From Maribellus luteus (GTDB lineage: Bacteria; Bacteroidota; Bacteroidia; Bacteroidales; Prolixibacteraceae): a DNA stretch of 64,000 bases. The notes under the pieces were generated by a model. The model ran no database searches, was not told the origin of the DNA, and was given only the letters and a program-made list of their open reading frames with translations. This document shows positions 39,301 through 47,090 of the stretch, in pieces (positions within the stretch are counted from its first letter, which is position 1; every line of letters begins with the position of its first letter). The translations under genes and the position numbers were made by a program. The DNA lies in NCBI RefSeq assembly GCF_003576475.1, contig NZ_QWGR01000008.1:1-64000 (forward strand), in the 5' to 3' direction.

Positions 39301-40044
39301 AAAAGAACTGCCATTATAAGAGTAAGTATATCCGTTCGCAGCAGGAGAAGTAACCGTAGCAATGGCATCATTTCCATTACAATCAGCCATACCTGCATCT
39401 ACAACTACATCTTCAATGCCTTGTTTAACAGCCAATGTACCACCACTGGTCATCTCTGTTAAAATATCTGTCACATCCGCAGGATATACATTCCAAAATG
39501 CACTTGCACCCCACGTAAGAGCAGAAGCAAAATCAAAATTTGGAACCGGTCCATAAGTGTGAGGATAACCATCTAACTTAAACTTCAGTTTGACTACCAA
39601 AGTCTTTTGATTCTGTTCTTCAACTGTGCTTCCAATTGTACCATTGTTTACTGGATCATTATTGCTATCCCACTCTAAACGCAATGAGCTGGATGACAAT
39701 TCCGTAACACTAAAAGTACTGGTTGCAGCCAGAGTAGGATGCAAACTTGCGACATCATACCCCACATAACTAAATGCATTCGTATTTGAATAATTCAATA
39801 CGAGTGAGAATGTGTCTATTTTTATGAAGTCACGCATATAAACGTTCACCTCATAGGTATTATCGTAGCGATAACAATAAGGATTGTCACCGTTACCACT
39901 CTCAGCCCAAACATGATAGGTATCCTGAGGCTGCGCAAAAGCGGCAACAGTCATCAGAATCGCAATCATGCTTAAGCCAACCTTTCGAAAAACACTGCTA
40001 AGGACAGGTTTACCGAACAAAAAATTTAAAGTAAATTTTTTCAT
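33310..40044 (-). CDS. Giant secreted protein with SprB repeats and T9SS sorting domain
   Basis: 2,244 residues. It has a signal peptide (cleavage near AAFAQ, residue 38) and an N-terminal cohesin-like beta domain (about 40-220). About 15 repeat modules follow, each near 100-150 residues and closing with a D-x-x-G-C type motif, such as VIDSVGCDYSVTVNITEP or IEDKNGCNVTYELKFTQPEP; these are SprB-type repeats (PF13573 family). A bacterial Ig-like domain lies near 2040-2150 (SPMGTITDNHPTFVITF). The last 75 residues (VYPNPFSSFIRID ... GVYVVTLIAND) form a type A T9SS sorting domain, so the protein should be exported and attached to, or released from, the surface. In relatives, SprB is the gliding adhesin; here adhesion is likely but gliding is unproven. 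Confidence 0.93.
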   Translation of the reverse strand: MKKFTLNFLFGKPVLSSVFRKVGLSMIAILMTVAAFAQPQDTYHVWAESGNGDNPYCYRYDNTYEVNVYMRDFIKIDTFSLVLNYSNTNAFSYVGYDVASLHPTLAATSTFSVTELSSSSLRLEWDSNNDPVNNGTIGSTVEEQNQKTLVVKLKFKLDGYPHTYGPVPNFDFASALTWGASAFWNVYPADVTDILTEMTSGGTLAVKQGIEDVVVDAGMADCNGNDAIATVTSPAANGYTYSYNGSSFTVSPSADVVAPSVENSVRVMDGACVSYYKKFDVDAPAVLSFTTEEIVYTNCPGGNGDIEVFAAGGTKEYTYFIVPDANWAQVQADFANTSNASQGMDVVASYAKTNNIFERGVGMYHVAVQDANECQDIRDLAWWQTVEVQDTLDAFDIVTTQVNLTCNNVATGQISVTSITGGTPFVNGYNLWIDEVYIGRQLTYTKTGLAAGAHTVTVIDSVGCDYSVTVNITEPAAIVFNLLDHTDTGCETPNGTITLDEAPFLAGTNGGTFEGGSAHWQLFTTSDYSGTPVVDLALTADATGLAPHVYYAKIYDDNGCSATYMNANGDNAIKIFTYEVDLDMDEILCNDESADVKVVISGSNASHDIEYILYDVTNDDTIQTVASNNGWTLSAGNYIVTIVDNTIGCNLEYPFTMEEPAQLNAWVNFFQTLPPSCPDNTDGRLVVNAWGGTPFSDGSYKYKMDDGDWISWVGYPDFAIDNEPHTVTVMDANECTTTVMIDLPDSENMIDFVDKIYTPCAEAKINLFNAEPGNSCPYFGDENGPFYFWNPAFFNCDEGVDMDFDYLNDFEWYGIPMEHFTGTMTIDINIWTSDSGWVTRPLQGFQQQRNPVLYITDVDPAGMGSAVVSTGEVVNHNSAFGAGTYWLVVKDEWGCYSNIEKVQIIDPLPLALTEPIVVDAGCAGSTDGTIEFKALNGRYLIPGVLGAKRYQYVMTQQAEIFTNDNWWEEVTWAAFQNGDPANDSLLVKTVQDGTYHFAVRDFCGIENPALIQFHTVTVGGADAIEIDWNAVTKKDLTCNIWDGEVSMPSNDGMLTGLLAATTGGYGEYEYTLTWLGDCDDADVTTPSVNPLVNTTGDFSDLVAGCYTLTIEDKNGCNVTYELKFTQPEPLRLETTLVYPSCFETHDGILRYKISGGTAPYSEVTENVSVFEDINTIPEERWVNTAGEGWNEGGQYIFDRRVRADVKKIWIRDAKGCIYGPVVVDIEQPAKLDVINVVSNMVSCNDQSELHEGVTDDGSITFNIAGGWNIAELTNVFHYYVELWQGANKLETQTVNVIPVNGFVFDNLAAGDYVIKVYERSTDIAGTGYANPVTTYSGYASNESVWGQFAPYQNSNSACFAIEEVTVGEPAPIAYNVNWVDVQCHNTATGKIELTNISGGTPGLTSDNFQGYLVGLEGPADYDASLQTLAPGTYSEVYNSVTWFETTDDAFTFDNLVYGHYTIHIKDYNGCWIYKESGEIENPDTLKLVVVERLENALCYDGKGKIEIHATGGVQYSDGGYMYAVDSTLVPSPGSHLFPDHLDYATYINGLKWQKDPVFEVTAATWVGYVMDSVGCIVGFSTDENGTPIMHHRTTVLEPDPIVAASLGQIEAECYAYADGSITIGSITGGNGSPWTIRVYGVAYDGETVVDKTYTRTASSGINLEGLLASTNKTNTATMTAADKYSIVITDAEGCESVVYHQYVLQPEPFVVELKDKQNSFICPNDQGGLFELEVVSGGTPFGTGPDNKPLYEYKWEAFTDEALTQRVDSLSDDIWGYTRTFNGYGDLYYTIYARDANGCETSADTFVVAPVEVEMTVKNTTCKDDPKASALVTATGTEGRSFQVWYKEIEDQVNPAWTKHPVWFTSSIPLNQMFTYDTENVDDKHWVFMVVDTLGCMSEPDTMTFDSVFSSTAVSYEVAATEACQSIVTVTVNSGVAPFVVTLGDEQANVAEVGGSAAFTVDPGMYDLNVEARMYCGYSGSVTVERAIEPMAYDTISIYVDDSTTYTYTDAGVEMDTVVYGGDYEIPYIDTETGCDVMLMLHVKEMMRYQPELDTVSPMGTITDNHPTFVITFKDDVTFNEAGVLTVTKKDSANATLTITITPEMVSGNTVTVDYVYDSQLGGLDRFTTYVVAVDSGVVMGDGLPWDGKMSYAWEFTTGDFVTDITDIETVEFKVYPNPFSSFIRIDNAQKLDRVIVSNIAGQRVLDIENPTYEIRTGNLVTGVYVVTLIANDEIVKSERIIKR

Positions 40045-40145
40045 AGCAACTTGCTTTTAATTGAACTTAATTGATTGATCTTAATTTATTTAATTCTTTA
40101 ATCATCCGTCGTGTCTTATTTGGCTTACAGGTATAGCAAACTTTA

Positions 40146-40177
40146 CAAACGTATAAAAATTTGCGTCAATGTACAAA
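40146..40177 (-). promoter_or_regulatory. Promoter of the giant SprB-repeat gene
   Basis: On the minus strand TTTG (40174-40177) is followed by 20 bases and TACGTTTG (40146-40153), matching the -33/-7 pattern of the phylum. The mRNA leader would be about 95 bases, longer than for most genes here, leaving room for leader regulation. Confidence 0.7.
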
Positions 40178-40415
40178 ATATATGCTGCATAATATACACC
40201 GCTACTACTAATGTTTTCAACAGTTAGGGACTTAAATGTTTAACTCTTTAAATCAATTCAGGCTAAAAGGGATTAGACGACTGTCCCGATTCTGTGTTTT
40301 CTTGTAATTCCTTACAATTTTAAACTATTTTTTTTAATTACAACCTAGGTTAACACTATTTTTTAGCGTTATTCGTTGAAATAAATAACCATTAACTAAA
40401 AATGAATACAAACAA

Positions 40416-40423
40416 TACTTTTG
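40416..40423 (+). promoter_or_regulatory. Probable -7 box for the small lipoprotein frame
   Basis: TACTTTTG matches TAnnTTTG and lies 40 bp upstream of the ATG at 40464. No TTG at the ideal distance. Confidence 0.4.
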
Positions 40424-40463
40424 TTAACAATATTATCAAATGCCAACCTAAAAAAAAAGTTGT

Positions 40464-40655
40464 ATGTTAATAAATAAGCAAGCACCTGAATTATCCTCCC
40501 TCTTTCGAAATTTATTGATAATACTGGCGCTCATATTGCTGTTGGCTCTCGAATCGTGCAAAGGGTGCAAATGTCCGGCGTATAGTGAGCAACCCAAAAC
40601 GGAATCACCCGCTGCCAAAATTCCTGTGACATACCCTTCCTCTCTCGACAGTTAG
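40464..40655 (+). CDS. Putative small cysteine-rich lipoprotein
   Basis: A 63-residue frame. It has a basic/polar N-terminus, a strong hydrophobic segment (about 16-30, LLIILALILLLALES) and then CKGCKCPAYSEQPKTES. The first Cys (residue 32) follows a Leu-rich segment as in a lipobox, though Glu two residues before it is unusual. A Pro/Ser/Thr-rich tail follows. Support comes from the -7 box upstream and the sharp signal-peptide-like composition. It has no relative I can name, and its start is not backed by a ribosome-binding site. It may be an outer-membrane lipoprotein of unknown role, or a chance frame. Confidence 0.5.
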   Translation: MLINKQAPELSSLFRNLLIILALILLLALESCKGCKCPAYSEQPKTESPAAKIPVTYPSSLDS

Positions 40656-42031
<1,376 letters not shown>

Positions 42032-42053
42032 TTCCACACTACGAGTATAAATG

Positions 42054-42083
42054 AAAGGGAATCGAAAGGTTCCCTTTTTTTTT
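42054..42083 (+). terminator. Terminator of gapA
   Basis: AAAGGGAA pairs with TTCCCTTT across an eight-base loop, followed by about nine T residues. It lies 23 bp past the gapA stop. Confidence 0.92.
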
Positions 42084-42089
42084 GTTTCA

Positions 42090-42269
42090 AGCTGAGAGCT
42101 GCTAGCTTCGAGCCAAGAGCTAAAACCAAACTGATGGAGTGAAGGATTGAAGGACTGGATTATTGAATGCGTAAATGCGTAAATGTTTTCAGCAGCACAG
42201 CATAACAGACGCTAGACACAAACTACTAAACAAAGGCTAAACTCTGAACACTGAACTTTGAACTCTAAA
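42090..42269 (-). repeat. Intergenic word-repeat element after the ABC permease gene
   Basis: On the minus strand, directly after the permease stop, the DNA reads TTTAGAGTTCAAAGTTCAG and continues with similar words. The same vocabulary follows the trmH stop at 23637. Other shared words are AGCTTCGAG and CAGCACAGCATAACA. No gene is present. It looks like a dispersed, low-complexity 3'-flank sequence. Confidence 0.55.
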
Positions 42270-43523
42270 CTACTCGTAGCGAAGCGATTCAATCGGATCC
42301 AGTTTGGAAGCTTTTTGAGCGGGATAGTAACCCGAAATAATCCCTACAAAGAAACACAGAATTACCCCCAGAATAATCCAGGTCCAGGGAATGATAAAGG
42401 AGGAGCCGATCAGCGAAGAAACCAGGTTACCGGCGATGATCCCAAGGATAATCCCAACGAAACCTCCAATCTGCCCCACTACAATTGCCTCAACCAGAAA
42501 CTGTTGTTTTACCGTAGAACTTTTGGCTCCGATTGCTTTCCGGACGCCGATCTCCCGCGTGCGCTCGGTCACCGAAACCAACATAATATTCATTAAACCA
42601 ACCGCTGCGCCCAGCAAAGTTATCAGTCCGATGATGGTAGCCACAAAGGTGATGTTCTTTATATTCTCCAGCAACATGTTGGCAAGATTGTCGCTTTTCT
42701 CGATGTTAAAATCCGATTCATCCAGCGGATCAAGGTCGCGGACAACACGAAAAGTTGCTTCCGCCTGACCAACAGCCGCGTCCATTAACTCAGGACGATC
42801 GACCATTACCTGCACGCCGAAATTCATGTTCGGACGGGAAAAATAAGTGCGTGCATTGGAGTAAGGAATAAAACACACCATATCGCTGTTCATTCCAAAA
42901 CCACTTCCCTTTTTCTTTAATACACCGATCACTTTGTACTTTCCACTTCCGATACTGATTACTTTATCCGCCGGCTCCTCCCCCGATTTAAACAGGCGAC
43001 GCGCCAGCTCACTTCCCAGCAAAACCACATTACGTCCCGAAGCAATGTCCTGACCACTAAAACTCCGGCCTTTGCCCACCTCATATCCTGAAGTGGCCAG
43101 GTAATTCTCGTCGATCCCCCGCACCGTAATGTTCGGATTTGTTTTCTCCGACCCGTATTTTAAAGTAGCTGTTCCGGTACAATACACCGATATAGCAGTT
43201 TGTGCCGGAAAATTAAAGTTCTCTTTGAACTCTTTTGCCTGGTAATAAGATATGTAGGAATAATTTTTAGCCCGGTAACGTTTGGCCCCAATCTGCACAT
43301 TCATTCCACGACTCGAAATGGAAAACGTATTGGCCCCCATAGAAGCAAACTCCTGGGTGATCGAATTTTTAATCGAATCAATGGCTGTCAGAATTCCCAC
43401 CAGTGCGGTAATACCCACCGCAATAATCAGCACCGTTAAAACGGTACGCAATAAATTGCTCTTGATCGAAATTAAAGCAATCCGTATGTTTTCTGCAAAA
43501 AGTGTGGTCCGCCGCATAAACAA
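42270..43523 (-). CDS. ABC transporter permease, MacB/FtsX type
   Basis: A 417-residue inner-membrane protein of the mechanotransmission type. One N-terminal membrane segment (about 22-45, [19 protein letters not shown]), a large periplasmic domain of the MacB_PCD type (about 50-280), then three membrane segments (about 290-400) with [20 protein letters not shown], the classic FtsX signature loop. The protein ends [18 protein letters not shown]. No ATPase gene lies next to it, so its partner must be encoded elsewhere. Efflux of peptides or lipoprotein handling is possible; the substrate is unknown. Confidence 0.92.
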   Translation of the reverse strand: MFMRRTTLFAENIRIALISIKSNLLRTVLTVLIIAVGITALVGILTAIDSIKNSITQEFASMGANTFSISSRGMNVQIGAKRYRAKNYSYISYYQAKEFKENFNFPAQTAISVYCTGTATLKYGSEKTNPNITVRGIDENYLATSGYEVGKGRSFSGQDIASGRNVVLLGSELARRLFKSGEEPADKVISIGSGKYKVIGVLKKKGSGFGMNSDMVCFIPYSNARTYFSRPNMNFGVQVMVDRPELMDAAVGQAEATFRVVRDLDPLDESDFNIEKSDNLANMLLENIKNITFVATIIGLITLLGAAVGLMNIMLVSVTERTREIGVRKAIGAKSSTVKQQFLVEAIVVGQIGGFVGIILGIIAGNLVSSLIGSSFIIPWTWIILGVILCFFVGIISGYYPAQKASKLDPIESLRYE

Positions 43524-43902
43524 GTCTCAATTCAGAGTAAAAATAACAATCTTTCGGGTGTAATCTGTCACATCTAAAAGCAAATAAACCTATGCCCCGA
43601 ATTATGTGCTATTAATTATGGTATAAGTATAGCCTGGCTTGCTATAATTACGAAAGCATCTCAATTATTTTTGACCACTTTAAGGGCCCACGGAAGAGCT
43701 GGATAAAATGTTACCAGACAGTCAAATGCCAAAAGTGTCGATCTCACAAACCAGAGGCGCCGGATAAAACAAACCTACTCTTTATGAATTGATATACAGC
43801 GCTTCAAATTAATTATACACGCATGAAATTAAAGGAAAGCATTCTGCCAATTGCCAAAAAATTACTTTATATTCGCACACCTAATTAGTTATCAAAATAA
43901 TA
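43524..43902. other. Gap between ABC permease and FKBP genes
   Basis: A divergent 380-bp gap. Near its right end TATATTCG (close to TAnnTTTG) is a possible promoter for the FKBP gene. I see no gene, RNA or repeat in the rest. Confidence 0.45.
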
Positions 43903-44514
43903 ATGTCAAAAATCAAATTAAGCGACGATTTAGAAAAGTTTAGTTATTCATTGGGTTTAAGTATCTCTGCAAACCTTATCCAGTCGGGAGTTAAAACCAT
44001 TCACCCCGATGCATTTGTAGCAGCATTAAAAGATGTTTTCACAGGTGAGAAACCACAGATTTCGCCCGAGGAAGCCAACCAGATTCTGGAATCTTTTGTT
44101 GCACAGTCGCAAGCCGGAGAAAACAACAAAAACCTGGAAGAAGGACAGGCTTTTCTTGCTGAAAATGCCAGGAAAAGCGGAGTGGTTGTGCTGCCAAGCG
44201 GCTTGCAATACGAAGTGATGAAAGAAGGTGAAGGCGAAATTCCAACTTCCAGCGACCAGGTAAAGTGTCACTACCACGGCACCCTGATTGACGGCACTGT
44301 TTTCGACAGCTCGGTACAACGTAACCAGCCGGCAGTATTCCCGGTTAACGGCGTGATCCAGGGATGGGTAGAAGCACTTCAGTTGATGTCGGTCGGATCG
44401 AAATGGAAACTTTTCATCCCATCGGAACTGGCTTACGGACCTCGTGGTGCAGGCGGTGCCATTGGCCCGAATTCCACCTTGGTTTTCGAAGTGGAACTAC
44501 TCGAGATTATGTAA
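43903..44514 (+). CDS. FKBP-type peptidyl-prolyl isomerase, FklB-like, cytosolic
   Basis: A 203-residue prolyl isomerase. The N-terminal dimerisation/chaperone domain (about 1-90) has the FSYSLGLSISANLIQSG start, and the FKBP domain (about 95-203) has [62 protein letters not shown]; the catalytic pocket residues Tyr, Phe, Asp, Trp and the final Phe appear present. There is no signal peptide. Its neighbour 52 bp downstream is a lipoprotein copy with the same domain plan, so this is a tandem duplication with different cell location. Confidence 0.95.
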   Translation: MSKIKLSDDLEKFSYSLGLSISANLIQSGVKTIHPDAFVAALKDVFTGEKPQISPEEANQILESFVAQSQAGENNKNLEEGQAFLAENARKSGVVVLPSGLQYEVMKEGEGEIPTSSDQVKCHYHGTLIDGTVFDSSVQRNQPAVFPVNGVIQGWVEALQLMSVGSKWKLFIPSELAYGPRGAGGAIGPNSTLVFEVELLEIM

Positions 44515-44566
44515 TTTGATTGTCCTTGACATTCGTGGTTTAGATCAAACATAAAATTTAATAGAA

Positions 44567-45280
44567 ATGAAAAATGCAATTCTTTTTGTAGCGGTCGTAG
44601 CAATGATGATCGCAGCAACATCTTGCCAACCTGGCGGTGCGCCTGATGTAAAACTTGAAACCCGTGTTGACTCAGCAAGTTATGCCATTGGTGTACTGGT
44701 GGGTGCCAACAACAAAAAACAACTGGAAGGAGCTCCCGGTGGTAAGGAAATGAATATCGAAGCAATGGCTCAGGCTTTCCGTTCTTCTTCATTGGGAGAA
44801 GAAGTTAAAATTTCGGAAGAAGATGCCAATGCACTGATTCAGAAATTCTTTATGGAAGAAAACGACCGTGAAGCTCAGGAAAACCTGGAAGCCGGTAACA
44901 AATTCCTCGAAGAAAACGGTAAACGCGAAGGCGTAACAACTACCGAAAGTGGCTTGCAATACGAAGTACTGACTGAAGGAAGTGGTGAAAAACCAGCTGC
45001 TACTGATCAGGTGCGCGTACATTACCACGGAACCTTAATCGATGGTACTGTTTTCGACAGCTCAGTTGATCGCGGTGAACCAACAGTATTTGGTGTTAAC
45101 CGGGTTATTCCGGGTTGGACAGAAGCCCTTGAACTGATGCCGGTTGGATCAAAATGGAAAGTTTACATTCCTGCAGAACTTGCTTATGGCGAACGCGGTG
45201 CAGGTGCCAATATTGGCCCGAATTCGGCACTTGTTTTCGAAGTTGAATTACTCGAAATTGTAAAAGACGACAACAAATAA
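44567..45280 (+). CDS. FKBP-type peptidyl-prolyl isomerase, lipoprotein
   Basis: A 237-residue paralogue of the upstream gene. A signal peptide with lipobox (MIAATSC, Cys20) makes it a lipoprotein, so it acts in the periplasm as a folding helper. The N-terminal FKBP_N domain (about 25-125) starts with [17 protein letters not shown], and the C-terminal FKBP domain has [38 protein letters not shown] and [25 protein letters not shown]. It is read together with the cytosolic copy and ends at a strong terminator. Confidence 0.95.
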   Translation: MKNAILFVAVVAMMIAATSCQPGGAPDVKLETRVDSASYAIGVLVGANNKKQLEGAPGGKEMNIEAMAQAFRSSSLGEEVKISEEDANALIQKFFMEENDREAQENLEAGNKFLEENGKREGVTTTESGLQYEVLTEGSGEKPAATDQVRVHYHGTLIDGTVFDSSVDRGEPTVFGVNRVIPGWTEALELMPVGSKWKVYIPAELAYGERGAGANIGPNSALVFEVELLEIVKDDNK

Positions 45281-45309
45281 GATTCCCGTTTGGGAAATCA
45301 TGTTGATAA

Positions 45310-45347
45310 AAACCCTTTGTCTCGTTCAGGCAAAGGGTTTCTTTTTT
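45310..45347 (+). terminator. Terminator of the FKBP gene pair
   Basis: AAACCCTTTG pairs with CAAAGGGTTT and is followed by CTTTTTT. It lies 30 bp past the second FKBP stop. Confidence 0.92.
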
Positions 45348-45381
45348 ATATTTTTGGGCCTCATCAACAAGAAAGGATAAA

Positions 45382-45753
45382 ATGGCATTAAGCGTAAAAG
45401 GAAAAGTAGATCAGATTTTAAAGCCTGAATCGGGAGTGAGCCGTGCAGGAAAAGAATGGAAGAAACAGGAATTCGTACTGGAAACGGAAGAGCAATATCC
45501 CCGGAAAGTGTGTTTCACGCTGTTTGGTGAAAAAGTGGACCTGTTGAACGGGTTGAATGCAGGCGAAAGTGTGGAGGTTTCCTTTAACGTTGAATCGCGC
45601 GAATTTAACGGGCGCTGGTTTACCAACGTAAATGCATGGAAAATTGACCGCGCAACCGACGATCAGAACTTCCCGGAACCACCACCGGAGTTCAGAATGC
45701 AAGATATCCCGCCGGAGCCGGGAGACGATGCGGCAGGTGATCTGCCGTTCTAA
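45382..45753 (+). CDS. DUF3127 family protein, OB-fold-like
   Basis: A 123-residue cytosolic protein of DUF3127, function unknown. The beta-rich core (about 1-95) has LSVKGKVDQILKPESGVSRAG, KQEFVLETEEQYPRKVCFT, and the FNVESREFNGRWFTNVNAWK end, consistent with a single OB-fold similar to single-stranded DNA-binding proteins. An acidic, Pro-rich tail ending in DDAAGDLPF closely recalls the C-terminal tail of SSB proteins, which binds partner proteins. A nucleic-acid-related role is inference. It is a single gene with a terminator just downstream. Confidence 0.85.
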   Translation: MALSVKGKVDQILKPESGVSRAGKEWKKQEFVLETEEQYPRKVCFTLFGEKVDLLNGLNAGESVEVSFNVESREFNGRWFTNVNAWKIDRATDDQNFPEPPPEFRMQDIPPEPGDDAAGDLPF

Positions 45754-45780
45754 TAGGAAAGAATTATTCCAATACAATAA

Positions 45781-45811
45781 AAAGCCGGAGGTTTCAAAAA
45801 CTTCCGGCTTT
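45781..45811 (+). terminator. Terminator of the DUF3127 gene
   Basis: AAAGCCGGA pairs with TCCGGCTTT (10 bp with the flanking base) and continues TCTTATCTT. The plus-strand T tract is broken by C, so strength is moderate. Confidence 0.7.
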
Positions 45812-45925
45812 CTTATCTTAATATGTATCGGTTTAAGCTTTGTCTATACCCATCCTCTTATCCTTCCCTGCAAGCACTACCCTCTATAAACATCTTTTTA
45901 TGAGATTTGAAGAAAATACGAAAGA

Positions 45926-46011
45926 TTCGTAATAAGAAACATGGAATAAAGAATAAAAAGTTTCCGATCCTTTTTTATTCGTTATTCCTTATTATTTATT
46001 TCTTATTCTCC
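45926..46011 (+). repeat. Dispersed inverted-repeat element, copy 2
   Basis: Starts at ATTCGTAATAAGAAACATGG and ends TATTTCTTATTCTCC. It shares AACATGGAATAA and CCTTTTTTATTCGTTATTCC with copy 3 (52334-52430) in the same orientation, and is reverse to copy 1. It lies in the convergent gap between the DUF3127 gene and yaaA. The ends are complementary, so it can fold as a long AT-rich hairpin. The rest of the 45754-46104 gap holds only the terminator. Confidence 0.75.
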
Positions 46012-46104
46012 AGCTTTTTTAGGTAAACGAGCTTTAAAATTAAGACCCTTTTATTTCTGCTGATTCGTCTGAATCATGGTTGTTTTATTCGTTTCAGGAA
46101 CTAA

Positions 46105-46872
46105 TTACCCCCGGGTAAACACAGGCTTTCCGGGCTTTGACAAACGCGGATTAAAAACATAGCCTTCCGAATCAAAAGCCTGCAAATCTTCCACTTTCTC
46201 CACCTTGTTTTCAATGATAAAACGCGTCATTAAACCCCGGGCTTTCTTCGCAAAAAAGGAGATCATTTTGTACTCACCGTTTTTCATATCCTTAAACTCC
46301 GGCGTAACAATCTCGGCTCCCAGTTTTTTCGGGTCGATGCTTTTGTAATACTCGTTCGACGCCAGGTTGATCAATACCTGGCTGCCCGATTCTGCAATCG
46401 CTTCCTTTATTTTGGGCGTGATTTTGCTTTTCCAGAACGCATACAAATCATCCGAACGCAGGTATTTCAGCTTGGTCCCCATTTCCAGACGATAAGGCTG
46501 AATGAGGTCGAGCGGGCGCAACACCCCGTACAAACCGGAAAGAATGCGCAGCTTGTTTTGCAGCAACATCAACTGATCTTCGGTAAGCGAAGGCGCATCC
46601 AGTCCCTGGTACACATCGCCGTTAAACGCCAGTATTGCCTGTTTGGCATTTTCGGGCGTAAAAGGCGGTTGCCAGGTTTGGTTACGCTCGTAGTTCAGTT
46701 GCCCCAGGGCAGCCGAAATCCCCATCAACTCCGAAAGTTGTTTGGGTTTCATTTTCCGTAACCGACTCATTAGCTTTTCCGATTCGTCCAGCATGTCGGG
46801 CCGGGTAAAAGTTGCTGTAGTGGGGGCGGTTTCAAAGTCCAGCGATTTGGCCGGAGATATTACTATTAACAT
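46105..46872 (-). CDS. yaaA: Peroxide stress protein YaaA (UPF0246)
   Basis: A 255-residue protein of the UPF0246 family. In E. coli, YaaA limits free iron and DNA damage during hydrogen peroxide stress, and the fold binds DNA. Diagnostic sequences are MLIVISPAKSLDFE at the start, AFNGDVYQGLDA, LSGLYGVLRPLDLIQPYRLEMGTKL and INLASNEYYKSI. The length is normal. It stands alone. With the OhrR regulator and two nitroreductases it is one of several oxidative-stress genes in this window. Confidence 0.95.
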   Translation of the reverse strand: MLIVISPAKSLDFETAPTTATFTRPDMLDESEKLMSRLRKMKPKQLSELMGISAALGQLNYERNQTWQPPFTPENAKQAILAFNGDVYQGLDAPSLTEDQLMLLQNKLRILSGLYGVLRPLDLIQPYRLEMGTKLKYLRSDDLYAFWKSKITPKIKEAIAESGSQVLINLASNEYYKSIDPKKLGAEIVTPEFKDMKNGEYKMISFFAKKARGLMTRFIIENKVEKVEDLQAFDSEGYVFNPRLSKPGKPVFTRG

Positions 46873-47047
46873 GACAGTATAGCTGATTATTTGTTTCCAA
46901 AATTAACAGGAAAAACACAGGAAAGTTTAAAAGACCGTCAATAGTATCCGCGAAAATTCAGGGACGATTGTTTCGAAGGCACAATCTGGGTGAGTTTGAA
47001 TATTATAACTACATTCTGTTGTTTTTGAGAGACTTTCAGAAGAAGAA

Positions 47048-47080
47048 AGAACGAGCATATCGTAATGGACAGCTCGTTCT
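47048..47080 (-). terminator. Terminator of the mutS2-like gene
   Basis: AGAACGAGC pairs with GCTCGTTCT around a 15-base loop; on the minus strand it is followed by TTTCTTCTTCT. It lies 11 bp past the stop codon. Confidence 0.75.
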
Positions 47081-47090
47081 TCCGTTGTAT

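Larger units (their letters stand above)
40045..40463. other. Promoter-bearing gap upstream of the giant gene
   Basis: About 420 bp of AT-rich DNA with two divergent promoters: one for the giant gene (40146-40177, minus) and one for the small lipoprotein frame (40416-40423, plus). Beyond these I see no gene, repeat or RNA. Confidence 0.6.
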
